From positions 19,368 to 31,509 of the forward strand of contig DEEW01000037.1 of NCBI GenBank assembly GCA_002350465.1: 12,142 nt of DNA, written 5' to 3'. This document shows, one piece after another, positions 1 to 7,359 of the stretch; positions within the stretch are counted from its first letter, which is position 1; the number at the start of each line of letters is the position of its first letter. The translations under genes and the position numbers were made by a program. The notes below the pieces were generated by a model. It had not been told where the DNA came from, searched no databases, and saw only the letters and a program-made list of their open reading frames with translations. Source of the stretch: Lachnospiraceae bacterium UBA2868 (GTDB lineage: Bacteria; Bacillota_A; Clostridia; Lachnospirales; Lachnospiraceae).

Positions 1-1211
1 TGATCATTAAAAAGTTTCAGGCAAAAACCGAAGAGGAAGCGGTATCAGCTGCAAAAAAAGAGATGGGCGAAAACGTTGTCATCATGAGCGTTCGAAGCCT
101 TAAGAAAAAAGGGCTTTTCTCATTTATGAAGAAGCCGGTTATTGAAGTGACCGTAGGAATGGAAGAAGAGTCCGAACGCCAGAGTGCGGAAAATCCCTTT
201 TCACAGCTGGCAAAACAGAGTATCAACCGCGGTATGACGCAGCAGGCAGCCACGTACAGTCCCAAGGACGTTATCATGGATGATGAGCCGGCTGTGAGCA
301 CGGGTAAGAGCGAGAAAGTCATTGAGCAGCGTCTTGACAGCCTTCAGTCGCTGCTTGAGAAGCAGCTGAACAATACCCCTGTGAAGGACGAGTTCGAAAA
401 AGAGGACGAGGAAGATTCTTCGGTTGCATTTTTAAAACTTATATACAATACCCTTACCGAAAACGAGGTTGCCGAGAAATACGCAAACGAACTGCTTGAT
501 GAGATCGGAAAGATCAATACTCCGAAATCGAGCGTTGATTTTATACTCGGAAATATATATCAGAAAATGATACTTAAGTTCGGGCAGCCGGTAACGATAC
601 CCCTCGGACTCGAGAGACAGCGGGTGATTTTCTTCATAGGACCTACCGGCGTCGGAAAGACAACGACCATTGCAAAACTGGCTTCAAAACTGTGTGTCAA
701 TCACAAGAAAAAGGTTGTACTTCTAACAACGGATACATACAGGATAGCAGCTGCGGAACAGCTCAGAACCTATGCGAGTATTCTTGACGTTCCCTTCAGG
801 GTCATCTACACGGAAGAGGAGATGACGGGAGCTATAGCCGATTACAAGGACTACGAGTATATTCTTGTGGATACGGCGGGACATTCGCAGCACAATGAGG
901 CGCAGAAGGAATCGATGGCTCATTTCCTGTCATGTGTGGGTGACTCGGTTGACAAGGATACTTATCTTGTTGTCAGTGCAACTACAAAGTACAGGGATCT
1001 TCTGGCGATTGCCGATGCATATTCCGAGTTTACCGATTACAAACTGATCTTTACAAAGCTTGATGAGACTACCACCCTCGGAAATCTGTTCAATCTTTGT
1101 ATGCATACGGGTGCGTCCATGTCTTATGTAACATGCGGACAGAATGTCCCCGATGATATAGCTGTTTTTTCACCGCAGTCGACAGTAAAACAGCTGCTCG
1201 GAGGTAAGTAA
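1..1211 (+). CDS. flhF: FlhF, SRP-family GTPase for flagellar placement (lacks only the first base of its start codon)
   Basis: FlhF is an SRP-type (Ffh/FtsY-like) GTPase that recruits early basal-body parts to the membrane and helps set flagellar position. The reading frame is open from base 3 and opens IIKKFQAKTEEEA, the typical FlhF N-terminus. Bases 1-2 are TG, so the start is almost certainly an ATG (or GTG) whose first base lies just outside the window, giving about 403 residues. The ATG at 63 is internal. In this numbering the B domain is followed by an acidic linker (~90-130), then the NG domain with P-loop GPTGVGKTT (214-222), DTAG (291-294) and TKLDE (352-356). The DTAG box is followed by His where SRP GTPases usually have Arg. 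The stop overlaps the flhG start by one base (TAATG), suggesting translational coupling. Identity is clear from motifs, N-terminus and context. Confidence 0.95.
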   Translation, partial: IIKKFQAKTEEEAVSAAKKEMGENVVIMSVRSLKKKGLFSFMKKPVIEVTVGMEEESERQSAENPFSQLAKQSINRGMTQQAATYSPKDVIMDDEPAVSTGKSEKVIEQRLDSLQSLLEKQLNNTPVKDEFEKEDEEDSSVAFLKLIYNTLTENEVAEKYANELLDEIGKINTPKSSVDFILGNIYQKMILKFGQPVTIPLGLERQRVIFFIGPTGVGKTTTIAKLASKLCVNHKKKVVLLTTDTYRIAAAEQLRTYASILDVPFRVIYTEEEMTGAIADYKDYEYILVDTAGHSQHNEAQKESMAHFLSCVGDSVDKDTYLVVSATTKYRDLLAIADAYSEFTDYKLIFTKLDETTTLGNLFNLCMHTGASMSYVTCGQNVPDDIAVFSPQSTVKQLLGGK

Positions 1212-2086
1212 TGGACCAGGCAGAAGGACTCCGCAACATAATAAAGCAGAATTCCATAAACTCCCGCCCGGCTGCAAGGGTAATAACTGTTACGAGCGGA
1301 AAGGGAGGCGTGGGTAAATCAAACGTTTCTATCAATCTTGCGGTGCAGTTTCGCCGCATGGGCAAAAAGGTCATTATTTTTGATGCGGATTTCGGAATGG
1401 CCAACATAGAAGTGATGTTCGGGGCAATTCCGAAACACAATCTTGCCGATCTTATATATCACGGTATGAATATTCGAGATATTATAACGACGGGGCCTAT
1501 GGATATAGGTTTTATTTCCGGGGGATCGGGTATTGCAAGCCTTTCCAATCTGGGAAAGGATTATATTGATTATCTCATCAAAAATCTTGAGCAACTGGAT
1601 TTGCTGGCGGATGTTATAATAATAGATACGGGAGCCGGTATAAGTGATGCTGTTCTGGAGTTCCTGGTTGCAAGCGGAGAGATACTGCTTGTCACCACAC
1701 CGGAGCCTACATCGATCACAGATTCATACTCACTGCTCAAGGCACTTGGCAGACATCCGAAGTTTTTAAGGGAGGGCTCTGCAATCAAGGTAGTTGCCAA
1801 CAAAGTCGGAAGCTTTGAAGAAGGCAGGCAGTTATATACAAAACTTAATGCGGTTGTGGGAAGATACCTGAAGATACCGCTGAACCTTGTGGGAGTTGTA
1901 CCTGAAGATCATGAGCTTGTCAAAGCGGTAATGGGACAGATGCCCATCTCGATACAGAATCCCAACGCAAAGAGCGCACAGGCATTTGCGGATCTGGCAC
2001 AGGCACTTGAGGTAAATGCAACGGATCCGATATATCATAAAAGGGGAATGTCGGGATTTTTTGCATCAATGATCAGAAATAAATAA
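1211..2086 (+). CDS. flhG: FlhG (YlxH/FleN), MinD-like ATPase controlling flagellar number
   Basis: FlhG is a MinD/ParA-family ATPase that works with FlhF to control flagellar number and pattern. The 291-residue protein starts MDQAEGLRN, which contains the DQAxxLR activator motif (residues 2-8) known in FlhG to stimulate the FlhF GTPase. A deviant Walker A, SGKGGVGKS, lies at 29-37 with the signature lysine K31 and the P-loop lysine K36. DADFGMANIEVMFG (58-71) matches the MinD/FlhG switch I region, and IIIDTGAG (136-143) is switch II. The tail, GMSGFFASMIRNK, could be an amphipathic membrane-targeting helix as in MinD; that is inference. A GGAGG site just before the ATG, inside the end of flhF, supports the start. 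Length fits the family (about 270-300 residues). Confidence 0.95.
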   Translation: MDQAEGLRNIIKQNSINSRPAARVITVTSGKGGVGKSNVSINLAVQFRRMGKKVIIFDADFGMANIEVMFGAIPKHNLADLIYHGMNIRDIITTGPMDIGFISGGSGIASLSNLGKDYIDYLIKNLEQLDLLADVIIIDTGAGISDAVLEFLVASGEILLVTTPEPTSITDSYSLLKALGRHPKFLREGSAIKVVANKVGSFEEGRQLYTKLNAVVGRYLKIPLNLVGVVPEDHELVKAVMGQMPISIQNPNAKSAQAFADLAQALEVNATDPIYHKRGMSGFFASMIRNK

Positions 2087-2107
2087 TAAACCGGGGAAGG
2101 TACGTAC

Positions 2108-2836
2108 ATGATTTCAAAATTTGTTCAGATCGGAAATAAGATAGAAATAGAGTCTATCAAAAAAACAACAGGAGAACTTGGAGAGGTTACACGTAAGACA
2201 TACAGGAGCGAACTGTATGATATAGAAAGCGAAGATGTTATCAAGATCGCGATGCCTATGGAACAGAGCAAAGTGGTGCTGCTTCCGGTAGATGCGGAGT
2301 ACAGTCTGTGCTTTTATACATCAAACGGTCTGTATCAGTGTCTTGCAAGAGTTATTGAGAGATATAAGAGCAACAATCTGTTTGTTCTGTCGATGGAACT
2401 TGAAACGGATCTCCAAAAGTATCAGAGAAGAGAGTATTACCGTCTTAATACCGTTCTTGACATGAAGAGTAAGGCAATAGATGAGAACCCCGACAAAAAC
2501 AGTCTTGAACAGGTTCACTTTATCGATACGGATCTTACCTTTGATAACGGTACTATGGTGGATATAAGCGGCGGAGGCGCAAGGTTTATATCCAAAGTAC
2601 GTTATACGGAAGGCTCGCTTATAAGATTTGTTTTTTCGTTGTTCGTTAACGGCCAGGTTACGGAATACAAGCTTCTCGGAAAGGTTCTAAAATCATCCCC
2701 CATGGAAAACAGGGAAGATTCATTTGAGAACAGGATCCAGTTTGTAAATATGGTAAATGATGACAGAGAGAGTATCATCAAGTACATTTTCGAAGAAGAA
2801 CGCAAGATGAGACACCGTGAGAGAGGGACTTTTTAG
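2108..2836 (+). CDS. ycgR: YcgR-like PilZ protein, predicted c-di-GMP-responsive flagellar brake
   Basis: This 242-residue protein has the two-domain layout of YcgR-type flagellar brakes: an N-terminal YcgR-N-like beta domain (about 1-100) and a PilZ domain (about 105-235). Both c-di-GMP-binding signatures are present: RxxxR at 108-112 (within RREYYR) and DxSxxG at 152-157 (DISGGG). Ligand binding is therefore likely. In characterised homologues (E. coli YcgR, B. subtilis MotI/DgrA) c-di-GMP binding slows or disengages the motor. The gene sits 21 bases after flhG with a purine-rich site (GGGGAAGG), and cheB follows after 26 bases, so it is cotranscribed with the motility genes. The B. subtilis operon has no PilZ gene at this position. 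The symbol is by domain analogy; which motor part it binds cannot be read from sequence. Confidence 0.88.
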   Translation: MISKFVQIGNKIEIESIKKTTGELGEVTRKTYRSELYDIESEDVIKIAMPMEQSKVVLLPVDAEYSLCFYTSNGLYQCLARVIERYKSNNLFVLSMELETDLQKYQRREYYRLNTVLDMKSKAIDENPDKNSLEQVHFIDTDLTFDNGTMVDISGGGARFISKVRYTEGSLIRFVFSLFVNGQVTEYKLLGKVLKSSPMENREDSFENRIQFVNMVNDDRESIIKYIFEEERKMRHRERGTF

Positions 2837-2852
2837 CCGAAAACAGGGGTTT

Positions 2853-2858
2853 GGGAGG
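2853..2858 (+). promoter_or_regulatory. Ribosome binding site that fixes the cheB start
   Basis: GGGAGG lies 4 bases upstream of ATG 2863. A TTG at 2851 is in the same frame, but starting there would place this Shine-Dalgarno sequence inside the coding region and add only four residues (MGGK). The ATG start leaves the normal receiver N-terminus MKKKILIVDDS. Confidence 0.85.
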
Positions 2859-2862
2859 AAAA

Positions 2863-4032
2863 ATGAAGAAAAAAATTCTTATCGTCGATGACTCTGCACT
2901 CATGAGAAGGGTCTTTTGTGATATAATCAACTCCGATGACAGGTTTGAGGTTGTAAATACTGCAACCGACGGCGCTGAAGGCTTCAAGTTTATTTGCGAG
3001 AAGCAGTATGATGCGGTAGTTCTTGACGTGTATATGCCGAGAATGACCGGAATACAGATGCTTCAGGAGATGCAGAAGTCCCACGTAAGCGCCAGAGTCA
3101 TGATGTCGAGCACCACGACCGGTGAGGGAGCAAGGGAAACCCTTGATGCGCTGACACTCGGAGCCATTGATTTTATCAAGAAGCCCGAAAATGTGGCAAA
3201 CGCCAAGGACGAGAACTTCTCCAAGAGATTTCTGGATCTTTTGTATGTTGTATCGTGTGCACCGATGCCGCACTTCGGAGGTGCGACTCTTCCTGCAAGA
3301 GGAGGGAGGGAACACGGTCAGACTTTTACAAAACGTTTCGACGTCAACATCCATACTACCGCGGACCAGCTTGCCAGCGCGAGAACAAAGGTTACAGGTA
3401 CCGTTCACGCCGCGCCTCCGGATGTTAAGCTCAGAAATGTAGTACACAAAGGTCACAGAAAAATAGTGGCAATCGCCAGTTCCACCGGAGGCCCCAAGGC
3501 ACTTCATGACGTAATACCATACCTTCCCGGCGATCTTCCGGTTCCCGTGCTTCTTGTGCAGCATATGCCTCAGGGATTTACGGCTTCTCTGGCCGCGAGG
3601 CTTAACGAGGTTTCGAAGATCAAGGTAAGCGAGGCGGTTAACGGAGAGAAGATCGAAAACGGTCATGTGTATATCGCACCCGGCGGAGTCCATATGAAAG
3701 TGGAGAAAAAGGGTGGGGTACACTGCATCAAGTACTCGGACGAGCCTACAAGAGAAGGCGTTAAGCCCTGTGCCAATTATATGTATGAGTCGCTTATCGA
3801 TTGCGATTACGATGAAGTCATATGTGTAGTACTTACCGGCATGGGTGCGGACGGGACAGCGGGTATCAAGAATCTCGACCTGAAGAAACAAACATATATC
3901 ATCGCGCAGGATCAAAGCACCTGCACAGTATACGGAATGCCAAAGGCAATCGCTATGACGGGACTTGTCAGCGAGGTAGTTCCGCTCAAAGATATAGCGG
4001 AGCAGATTACTAAGAACGTGGGGGTACATTAA
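2863..4032 (+). CDS. cheB: CheB, chemotaxis receptor methylesterase with receiver domain
   Basis: CheB removes methyl groups from glutamates on chemoreceptors (and can deamidate glutamines), activated by phosphotransfer from CheA. The start is ATG 2863 (389 residues), chosen over the in-frame TTG at 2851 because of the Shine-Dalgarno position. The receiver domain (1-~115) has the acidic pair D9/D10, phosphoacceptor D55 (in VVLDVYMPRM), a Ser/Thr run at 82-86 and the conserved K107-P108. The methylesterase domain (~198-389) keeps the full catalytic triad: S207 in SSTGGP, H234 in VQHMPQG and D330 in GMGADG. The interdomain linker is about 80 residues, making the protein somewhat longer than the ~350 of enteric CheB. 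The stop is followed two bases later by the cheA ATG. Identity is secure. Confidence 0.97.
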   Translation: MKKKILIVDDSALMRRVFCDIINSDDRFEVVNTATDGAEGFKFICEKQYDAVVLDVYMPRMTGIQMLQEMQKSHVSARVMMSSTTTGEGARETLDALTLGAIDFIKKPENVANAKDENFSKRFLDLLYVVSCAPMPHFGGATLPARGGREHGQTFTKRFDVNIHTTADQLASARTKVTGTVHAAPPDVKLRNVVHKGHRKIVAIASSTGGPKALHDVIPYLPGDLPVPVLLVQHMPQGFTASLAARLNEVSKIKVSEAVNGEKIENGHVYIAPGGVHMKVEKKGGVHCIKYSDEPTREGVKPCANYMYESLIDCDYDEVICVVLTGMGADGTAGIKNLDLKKQTYIIAQDQSTCTVYGMPKAIAMTGLVSEVVPLKDIAEQITKNVGVH

Positions 4033-4034
4033 TC

Positions 4035-6176
4035 ATGGATGTAAGCCAATATCTCGGAATTTTCCTGGATGAAACAAACGAACATTTACAGACTCTTTCC
4101 GACCAGCTTATGATACTGGAGAATGAGCCGGAGAACGAAGATACTATCAATGAGATCTTCCGTGCGGCACATTCACTGAAAGGTATGGCCGGAACAATGG
4201 GTTACAAGAGGATGCAGAATCTGACCCATGACATGGAGAACGTATTCTCCGAAGTTCGCAACGGCAAGATCAAGGTTGACGGACATATGGTCGATATTCT
4301 GTTCCAGGCTCTTGATGCCCTTGAAGAGTACAGAGAAAACATTTCCGAAAGCCAGGATGAAGGAACGAACGATAATGAGCACATTATCAAGGAACTTCAG
4401 GCTATTTTAAACGGTGAAGCAGACTCGGCTTCCGGCGACAGCAAAGAAGAGGCGAAGAGCGCTTCTGCCGAAGAAGCATCTGAGAGTTCGGCATCATCGG
4501 GATCCGAAGAAGGAAAGTGGAACGACATTGTTCTTCATGAGCCCGAGCAGCATGTGATATCCGAGGCCATTAAGAACAGTCAGAAAGTATACGGATTTAC
4601 CGTGTATATTCAGGAATCATGTATTCTTAAGGCAGCGCGTGCGTTCCTGGTTTTCAAAGCCCTTGAAGAACTGGGTGAGGTTATCATTTCGGAACCCTCT
4701 GTTCAGGATATAGAAGATGAGAAGTTTGATTTTGACTTCTCTTTGTATTTCGTTACCGATTCATCTATTGATAAAGTCAAAGAAGCTATCATGAGCGTAT
4801 CTGAGATCGACCATGTGATAGGTGATGCGATCGATATGGATAAGGCTAAGATCGCCGACGAGGATGATGAGGAGGCTGCTGCTCACGCCGGGGAGGCTAA
4901 AGAATCTTCTGCGACTACTGCTCCCGCAACAAGCAGCGCACCTGCTCCTTCCGCACCTGCCACCAAGGATAATAAGGGTGCCGACAACAAGAAGAGCGCC
5001 GGTGCAAACAAGCCTGCCGTTAACCGTACGGTTCGTGTGGATATCGAAAAGCTTGATGTACTTATGAATTTGGTCAGCGAGCTTATCATCGCCAAGAATT
5101 CACTTGTAAGTTTTGCCACAAGTGATAACCAGAATTCCCATACAGGATTCAATGAGCAGATTGAATACCTTGAGAGTGTAACCACCAACCTTCACGAATC
5201 TGTAATGAAGGTTCGAATGGTTCCTATCGAAAGTGTTGTTAACAAGTTCCCTCGTATGATCAGAGATCTCTCCAAGAAGCTTGACAAGCAGATGGAGCTG
5301 CATATGTCCGGTGAGGAAACAGAACTTGACCGTACCGTTGTTGATGAGATCGGTGATCCTCTGATGCACCTGCTCCGTAACAGTGCAGACCACGGCCTTG
5401 AGCATATTGATGTGCGTAGAGAACGGGGTAAGAGCGATGTAGGTCAGATTTACCTCGATGCATATCAGGACGGTAACAACGTTGTTATCGAAGTAAAGGA
5501 TGACGGTAACGGTATAGACACCGAAGCTGTTAAGAAGAAGGCAATAGAGCGCGGAATAATTACACCCGAGCAGGCAGAGACAATGAATGAGAAGGAGATC
5601 ATAGATCTTCTGTTCCTGCCCAGCTTCTCAACCGCAAAGGTTGTTTCGGATGTATCGGGAAGAGGTGTCGGACTTGATGTTGTAAGAAGTAAGATCGGTT
5701 CCCTCGGCGGTGATGTATCCGTCAAGACAAAACTGGGAGAGGGAAGTACATGGACGATCCGTCTTCCTCTTACACTTGCTATTATCCAGGCTCTCATGGT
5801 TGTTATCGGTGACGAGAAATACGCGATATCCCTCGGAAGCATACAGACTATCGAAGATGTTGCGGAAGAAGATATCAAGTATGTTGAGGCAAGAGAGGTT
5901 ATCAATCTCCGTAATACGGTTATTCCTATCATCAGACTTCGGGATGTTCTCGGGGTTGAGACTGAAAAAGAGGTAGGATCCAATCTGGTTGTTATCATCG
6001 TTAAGAAGGGTGACCAGCTGGCGGGTCTCGTTGTGGACGAGCTCATTGGTCAGCAGGAAATCGTTATTAAATCACTCGGTAAATATATCAACTGCAGCAG
6101 TCACCTGATCTCAGGTGCTACCATCCTTGGTGATGGCGAAGTTGCCCTGATACTTGATGCTAACGTTTTGATATAG
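4035..6176 (+). CDS. cheA: CheA, chemotaxis sensor histidine kinase
   Basis: CheA autophosphorylates in response to receptor state and passes phosphate to CheY and CheB. All five domains are visible in 713 residues. P1 (HPt) carries the phosphorylated H46 in AAHSLKG. P2 (CheY/CheB docking) spans about 180-275. P3 (dimerisation) starts at RTVRVDIEKLD near 331. The P4 ATPase has the N box HLLRNSADHG (445-454), the G1 box DDGNG (489-493) and GRGVGLD (542-548). The P5 CheW-like regulatory domain fills about 575-713. Two low-complexity linkers separate P1/P2 (Ser/Glu/Ala-rich, ~130-175) and P2/P3 (Ala/Thr/Pro/Ser/Lys-rich, ~280-330). The start lies two bases after the cheB stop, with only a weak GGGGG upstream, so coupled translation is likely. 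Confidence 0.98.
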   Translation: MDVSQYLGIFLDETNEHLQTLSDQLMILENEPENEDTINEIFRAAHSLKGMAGTMGYKRMQNLTHDMENVFSEVRNGKIKVDGHMVDILFQALDALEEYRENISESQDEGTNDNEHIIKELQAILNGEADSASGDSKEEAKSASAEEASESSASSGSEEGKWNDIVLHEPEQHVISEAIKNSQKVYGFTVYIQESCILKAARAFLVFKALEELGEVIISEPSVQDIEDEKFDFDFSLYFVTDSSIDKVKEAIMSVSEIDHVIGDAIDMDKAKIADEDDEEAAAHAGEAKESSATTAPATSSAPAPSAPATKDNKGADNKKSAGANKPAVNRTVRVDIEKLDVLMNLVSELIIAKNSLVSFATSDNQNSHTGFNEQIEYLESVTTNLHESVMKVRMVPIESVVNKFPRMIRDLSKKLDKQMELHMSGEETELDRTVVDEIGDPLMHLLRNSADHGLEHIDVRRERGKSDVGQIYLDAYQDGNNVVIEVKDDGNGIDTEAVKKKAIERGIITPEQAETMNEKEIIDLLFLPSFSTAKVVSDVSGRGVGLDVVRSKIGSLGGDVSVKTKLGEGSTWTIRLPLTLAIIQALMVVIGDEKYAISLGSIQTIEDVAEEDIKYVEAREVINLRNTVIPIIRLRDVLGVETEKEVGSNLVVIIVKKGDQLAGLVVDELIGQQEIVIKSLGKYINCSSHLISGATILGDGEVALILDANVLI

Positions 6177-6190
6177 TAGGAGGAGATAAA

Positions 6191-6652
6191 ATGGATGCGT
6201 TAAATATCGCAAGAGAATATGACAGTGTTCAGTATATTGTTATCAAGATCGGTGAGGAACAGTACGGTATAGATATCAGTTATATCGACAACATCGTAAG
6301 GATGCAGAGCATTACAAGAGTGCCTCATGTACAGCCTTATTTTGCAGGCGTTATCAACATCCGTGGTGAGGTTGTTCCGGTAATGAGTATCCGTATCAAG
6401 ATGGGTCTTGAGGCTGACGAATATACGAACAAGACAAGGATAATAATCGTTAAGATGGAGAACAACGCGCCTATCGGCCTGATCGTTGATGAGGTTAGGG
6501 AAGTTGTTACTCTTGACGAGAGATCGATTGATGAAGTCATTCGTGACAGTAAGATTGACGAGACGTATATTAACGGAATAGGCAAGAACGGCGATACGCT
6601 GATCTCACTTCTTGACCTTAACGCCGTTATTAACGAGAAGGAAAATTCATAA
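6191..6652 (+). CDS. cheW: CheW, receptor-kinase coupling protein
   Basis: CheW links chemoreceptors to the CheA P5 domain in the signalling array at the membrane. The 153-residue protein is a single CheW domain. It shows the usual opening beta strands (QYIVIKIGEEQYGIDI), the conserved core GVINIRGEVVPVMSIR, and the second barrel half with IIIVKMENNAPIGLIVDEV and a closing LISLLDL strand. A strong AGGAGGAG site lies 5-6 bases before the ATG, 14 bases after cheA. Length is typical for the family (~150). The start of cheC follows its stop by a single base. No features are missing or odd. Confidence 0.97.
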   Translation: MDALNIAREYDSVQYIVIKIGEEQYGIDISYIDNIVRMQSITRVPHVQPYFAGVINIRGEVVPVMSIRIKMGLEADEYTNKTRIIIVKMENNAPIGLIVDEVREVVTLDERSIDEVIRDSKIDETYINGIGKNGDTLISLLDLNAVINEKENS

Positions 6653-6653
6653 C

Positions 6654-7271
6654 ATGGCAAAAGTTGATCTTAACAATATGGAAGGGGTATACTTTGATGT
6701 ACTCCGCGAGATAGGAAACATAGGGGCGGGAAATGCAACTACCGCCCTTGCTCAGATGCTTAATACCAAGGTTGATATGCACGTTCCGAAGGTCGATCTT
6801 CTGGAGTTTTCCGAGGTCGGCGAGGCAATGGGCGGCGAGGAACAGATAATGGCCGGAATATATCTCATAGTCGAAGGGGATATTTCGGGATCAATAATGT
6901 TCCTTCTGGAAAAATCATCGGCGAAGGCTCTTGTTGCCAAACTTATGGGAACTACAAGCGAGAACCCCGACGGGGAGTTTGATGAGATGGAGCTGTCGGC
7001 ACTTAAGGAGATCGGTAATATTATTACCGGGTCTTATCTGTCGTCGCTTTCAACACTTACCAACCTTAATATATATCCGACGCCACCGGATATATGTATA
7101 GATATGTGCGGTGCGATTTTATCGGTTCCCGCCATTGAGTTCGGCGCCATCAGTGATAAGATGCTTCTTATTGCAACGGAATTTACTGATGATATTAAGC
7201 TTGAAGGCTATTTTATTCTTGTTCCCGATCTTGAATCTTACGATAAGATTCTGACTTCTCTCGGGATGTAG
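6654..7271 (+). CDS. cheC: CheC, CheY-P phosphatase
   Basis: CheC hydrolyses CheY-P and in Bacillus/Thermotoga-type systems binds CheD, forming a feedback loop. The start is ATG 6654 (205 residues), giving MAKVDLNNMEG. An in-frame TTG at 6612 would overlap cheW by 41 bases and has no family support. Both phosphatase centres of the (D/S)xxxExxN-x22-P pattern are intact: D15/E19/N22 with a Pro 23 residues after the Asn, and S115/E119/N122 with a Pro 23 residues after that Asn. The two halves reflect the family's internal duplication. It lacks the N-terminal CheY-binding peptide and C-terminal FliN domain of FliY, so it is CheC proper. A GAAGGA site lies inside the cheW end. Length matches the characterised Thermotoga CheC (~205). 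Confidence 0.96.
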   Translation: MAKVDLNNMEGVYFDVLREIGNIGAGNATTALAQMLNTKVDMHVPKVDLLEFSEVGEAMGGEEQIMAGIYLIVEGDISGSIMFLLEKSSAKALVAKLMGTTSENPDGEFDEMELSALKEIGNIITGSYLSSLSTLTNLNIYPTPPDICIDMCGAILSVPAIEFGAISDKMLLIATEFTDDIKLEGYFILVPDLESYDKILTSLGM

Positions 7272-7290
7272 AAATATGCTGATAGCTGCA

Positions 7291-7322
7291 CATGGAGCCA
7301 TCGCCGATTGGCGATCTGCATG
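7291..7322 (+). promoter_or_regulatory. Short inverted repeat in the cheC-cheD gap
   Basis: The 88-base gap between cheC and cheD is the longest non-coding stretch in the window. It holds a perfect 6-bp inverted repeat, ATCGCC (7300-7305) and GGCGAT (7310-7315), around a GATT loop. It is flanked by CATG at 7291-7294 and 7319-7322, which can pair with each other. No run of T follows, so it is not a typical intrinsic terminator. It could stabilise or delimit mRNA, or act in translation of cheD, whose AGAGGA site (7349-7354) lies downstream. No known riboswitch is recognised. Function is unknown. Confidence 0.4.
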
Positions 7323-7359
7323 GGCGACACTCCTATTATAAATTTATCAGAGGAATACA

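Noticed and set aside
2833..4029. 398-codon open frame on the minus strand, antisense to cheB across its whole length
   Set aside because: It is a shadow of cheB. The + strand has full receiver and methylesterase motifs, a proper Shine-Dalgarno and operon context. The antisense translation is rich in Cys, His and Arg, shows no recognisable motif, and its direction opposes all neighbours.
6612..6653. Upstream TTG start for CheC giving a 14-residue extension
   Set aside because: The extension lies in the end of cheW, has no family similarity, and ATG 6654 yields the standard CheC N-terminus and length.
7300..7315. Inverted repeat after cheC as a rho-independent terminator
   Set aside because: The stem is only 6 bp and is followed by CTGCATGGGC, not a T-run. 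Downstream genes continue the same operon without a visible promoter.
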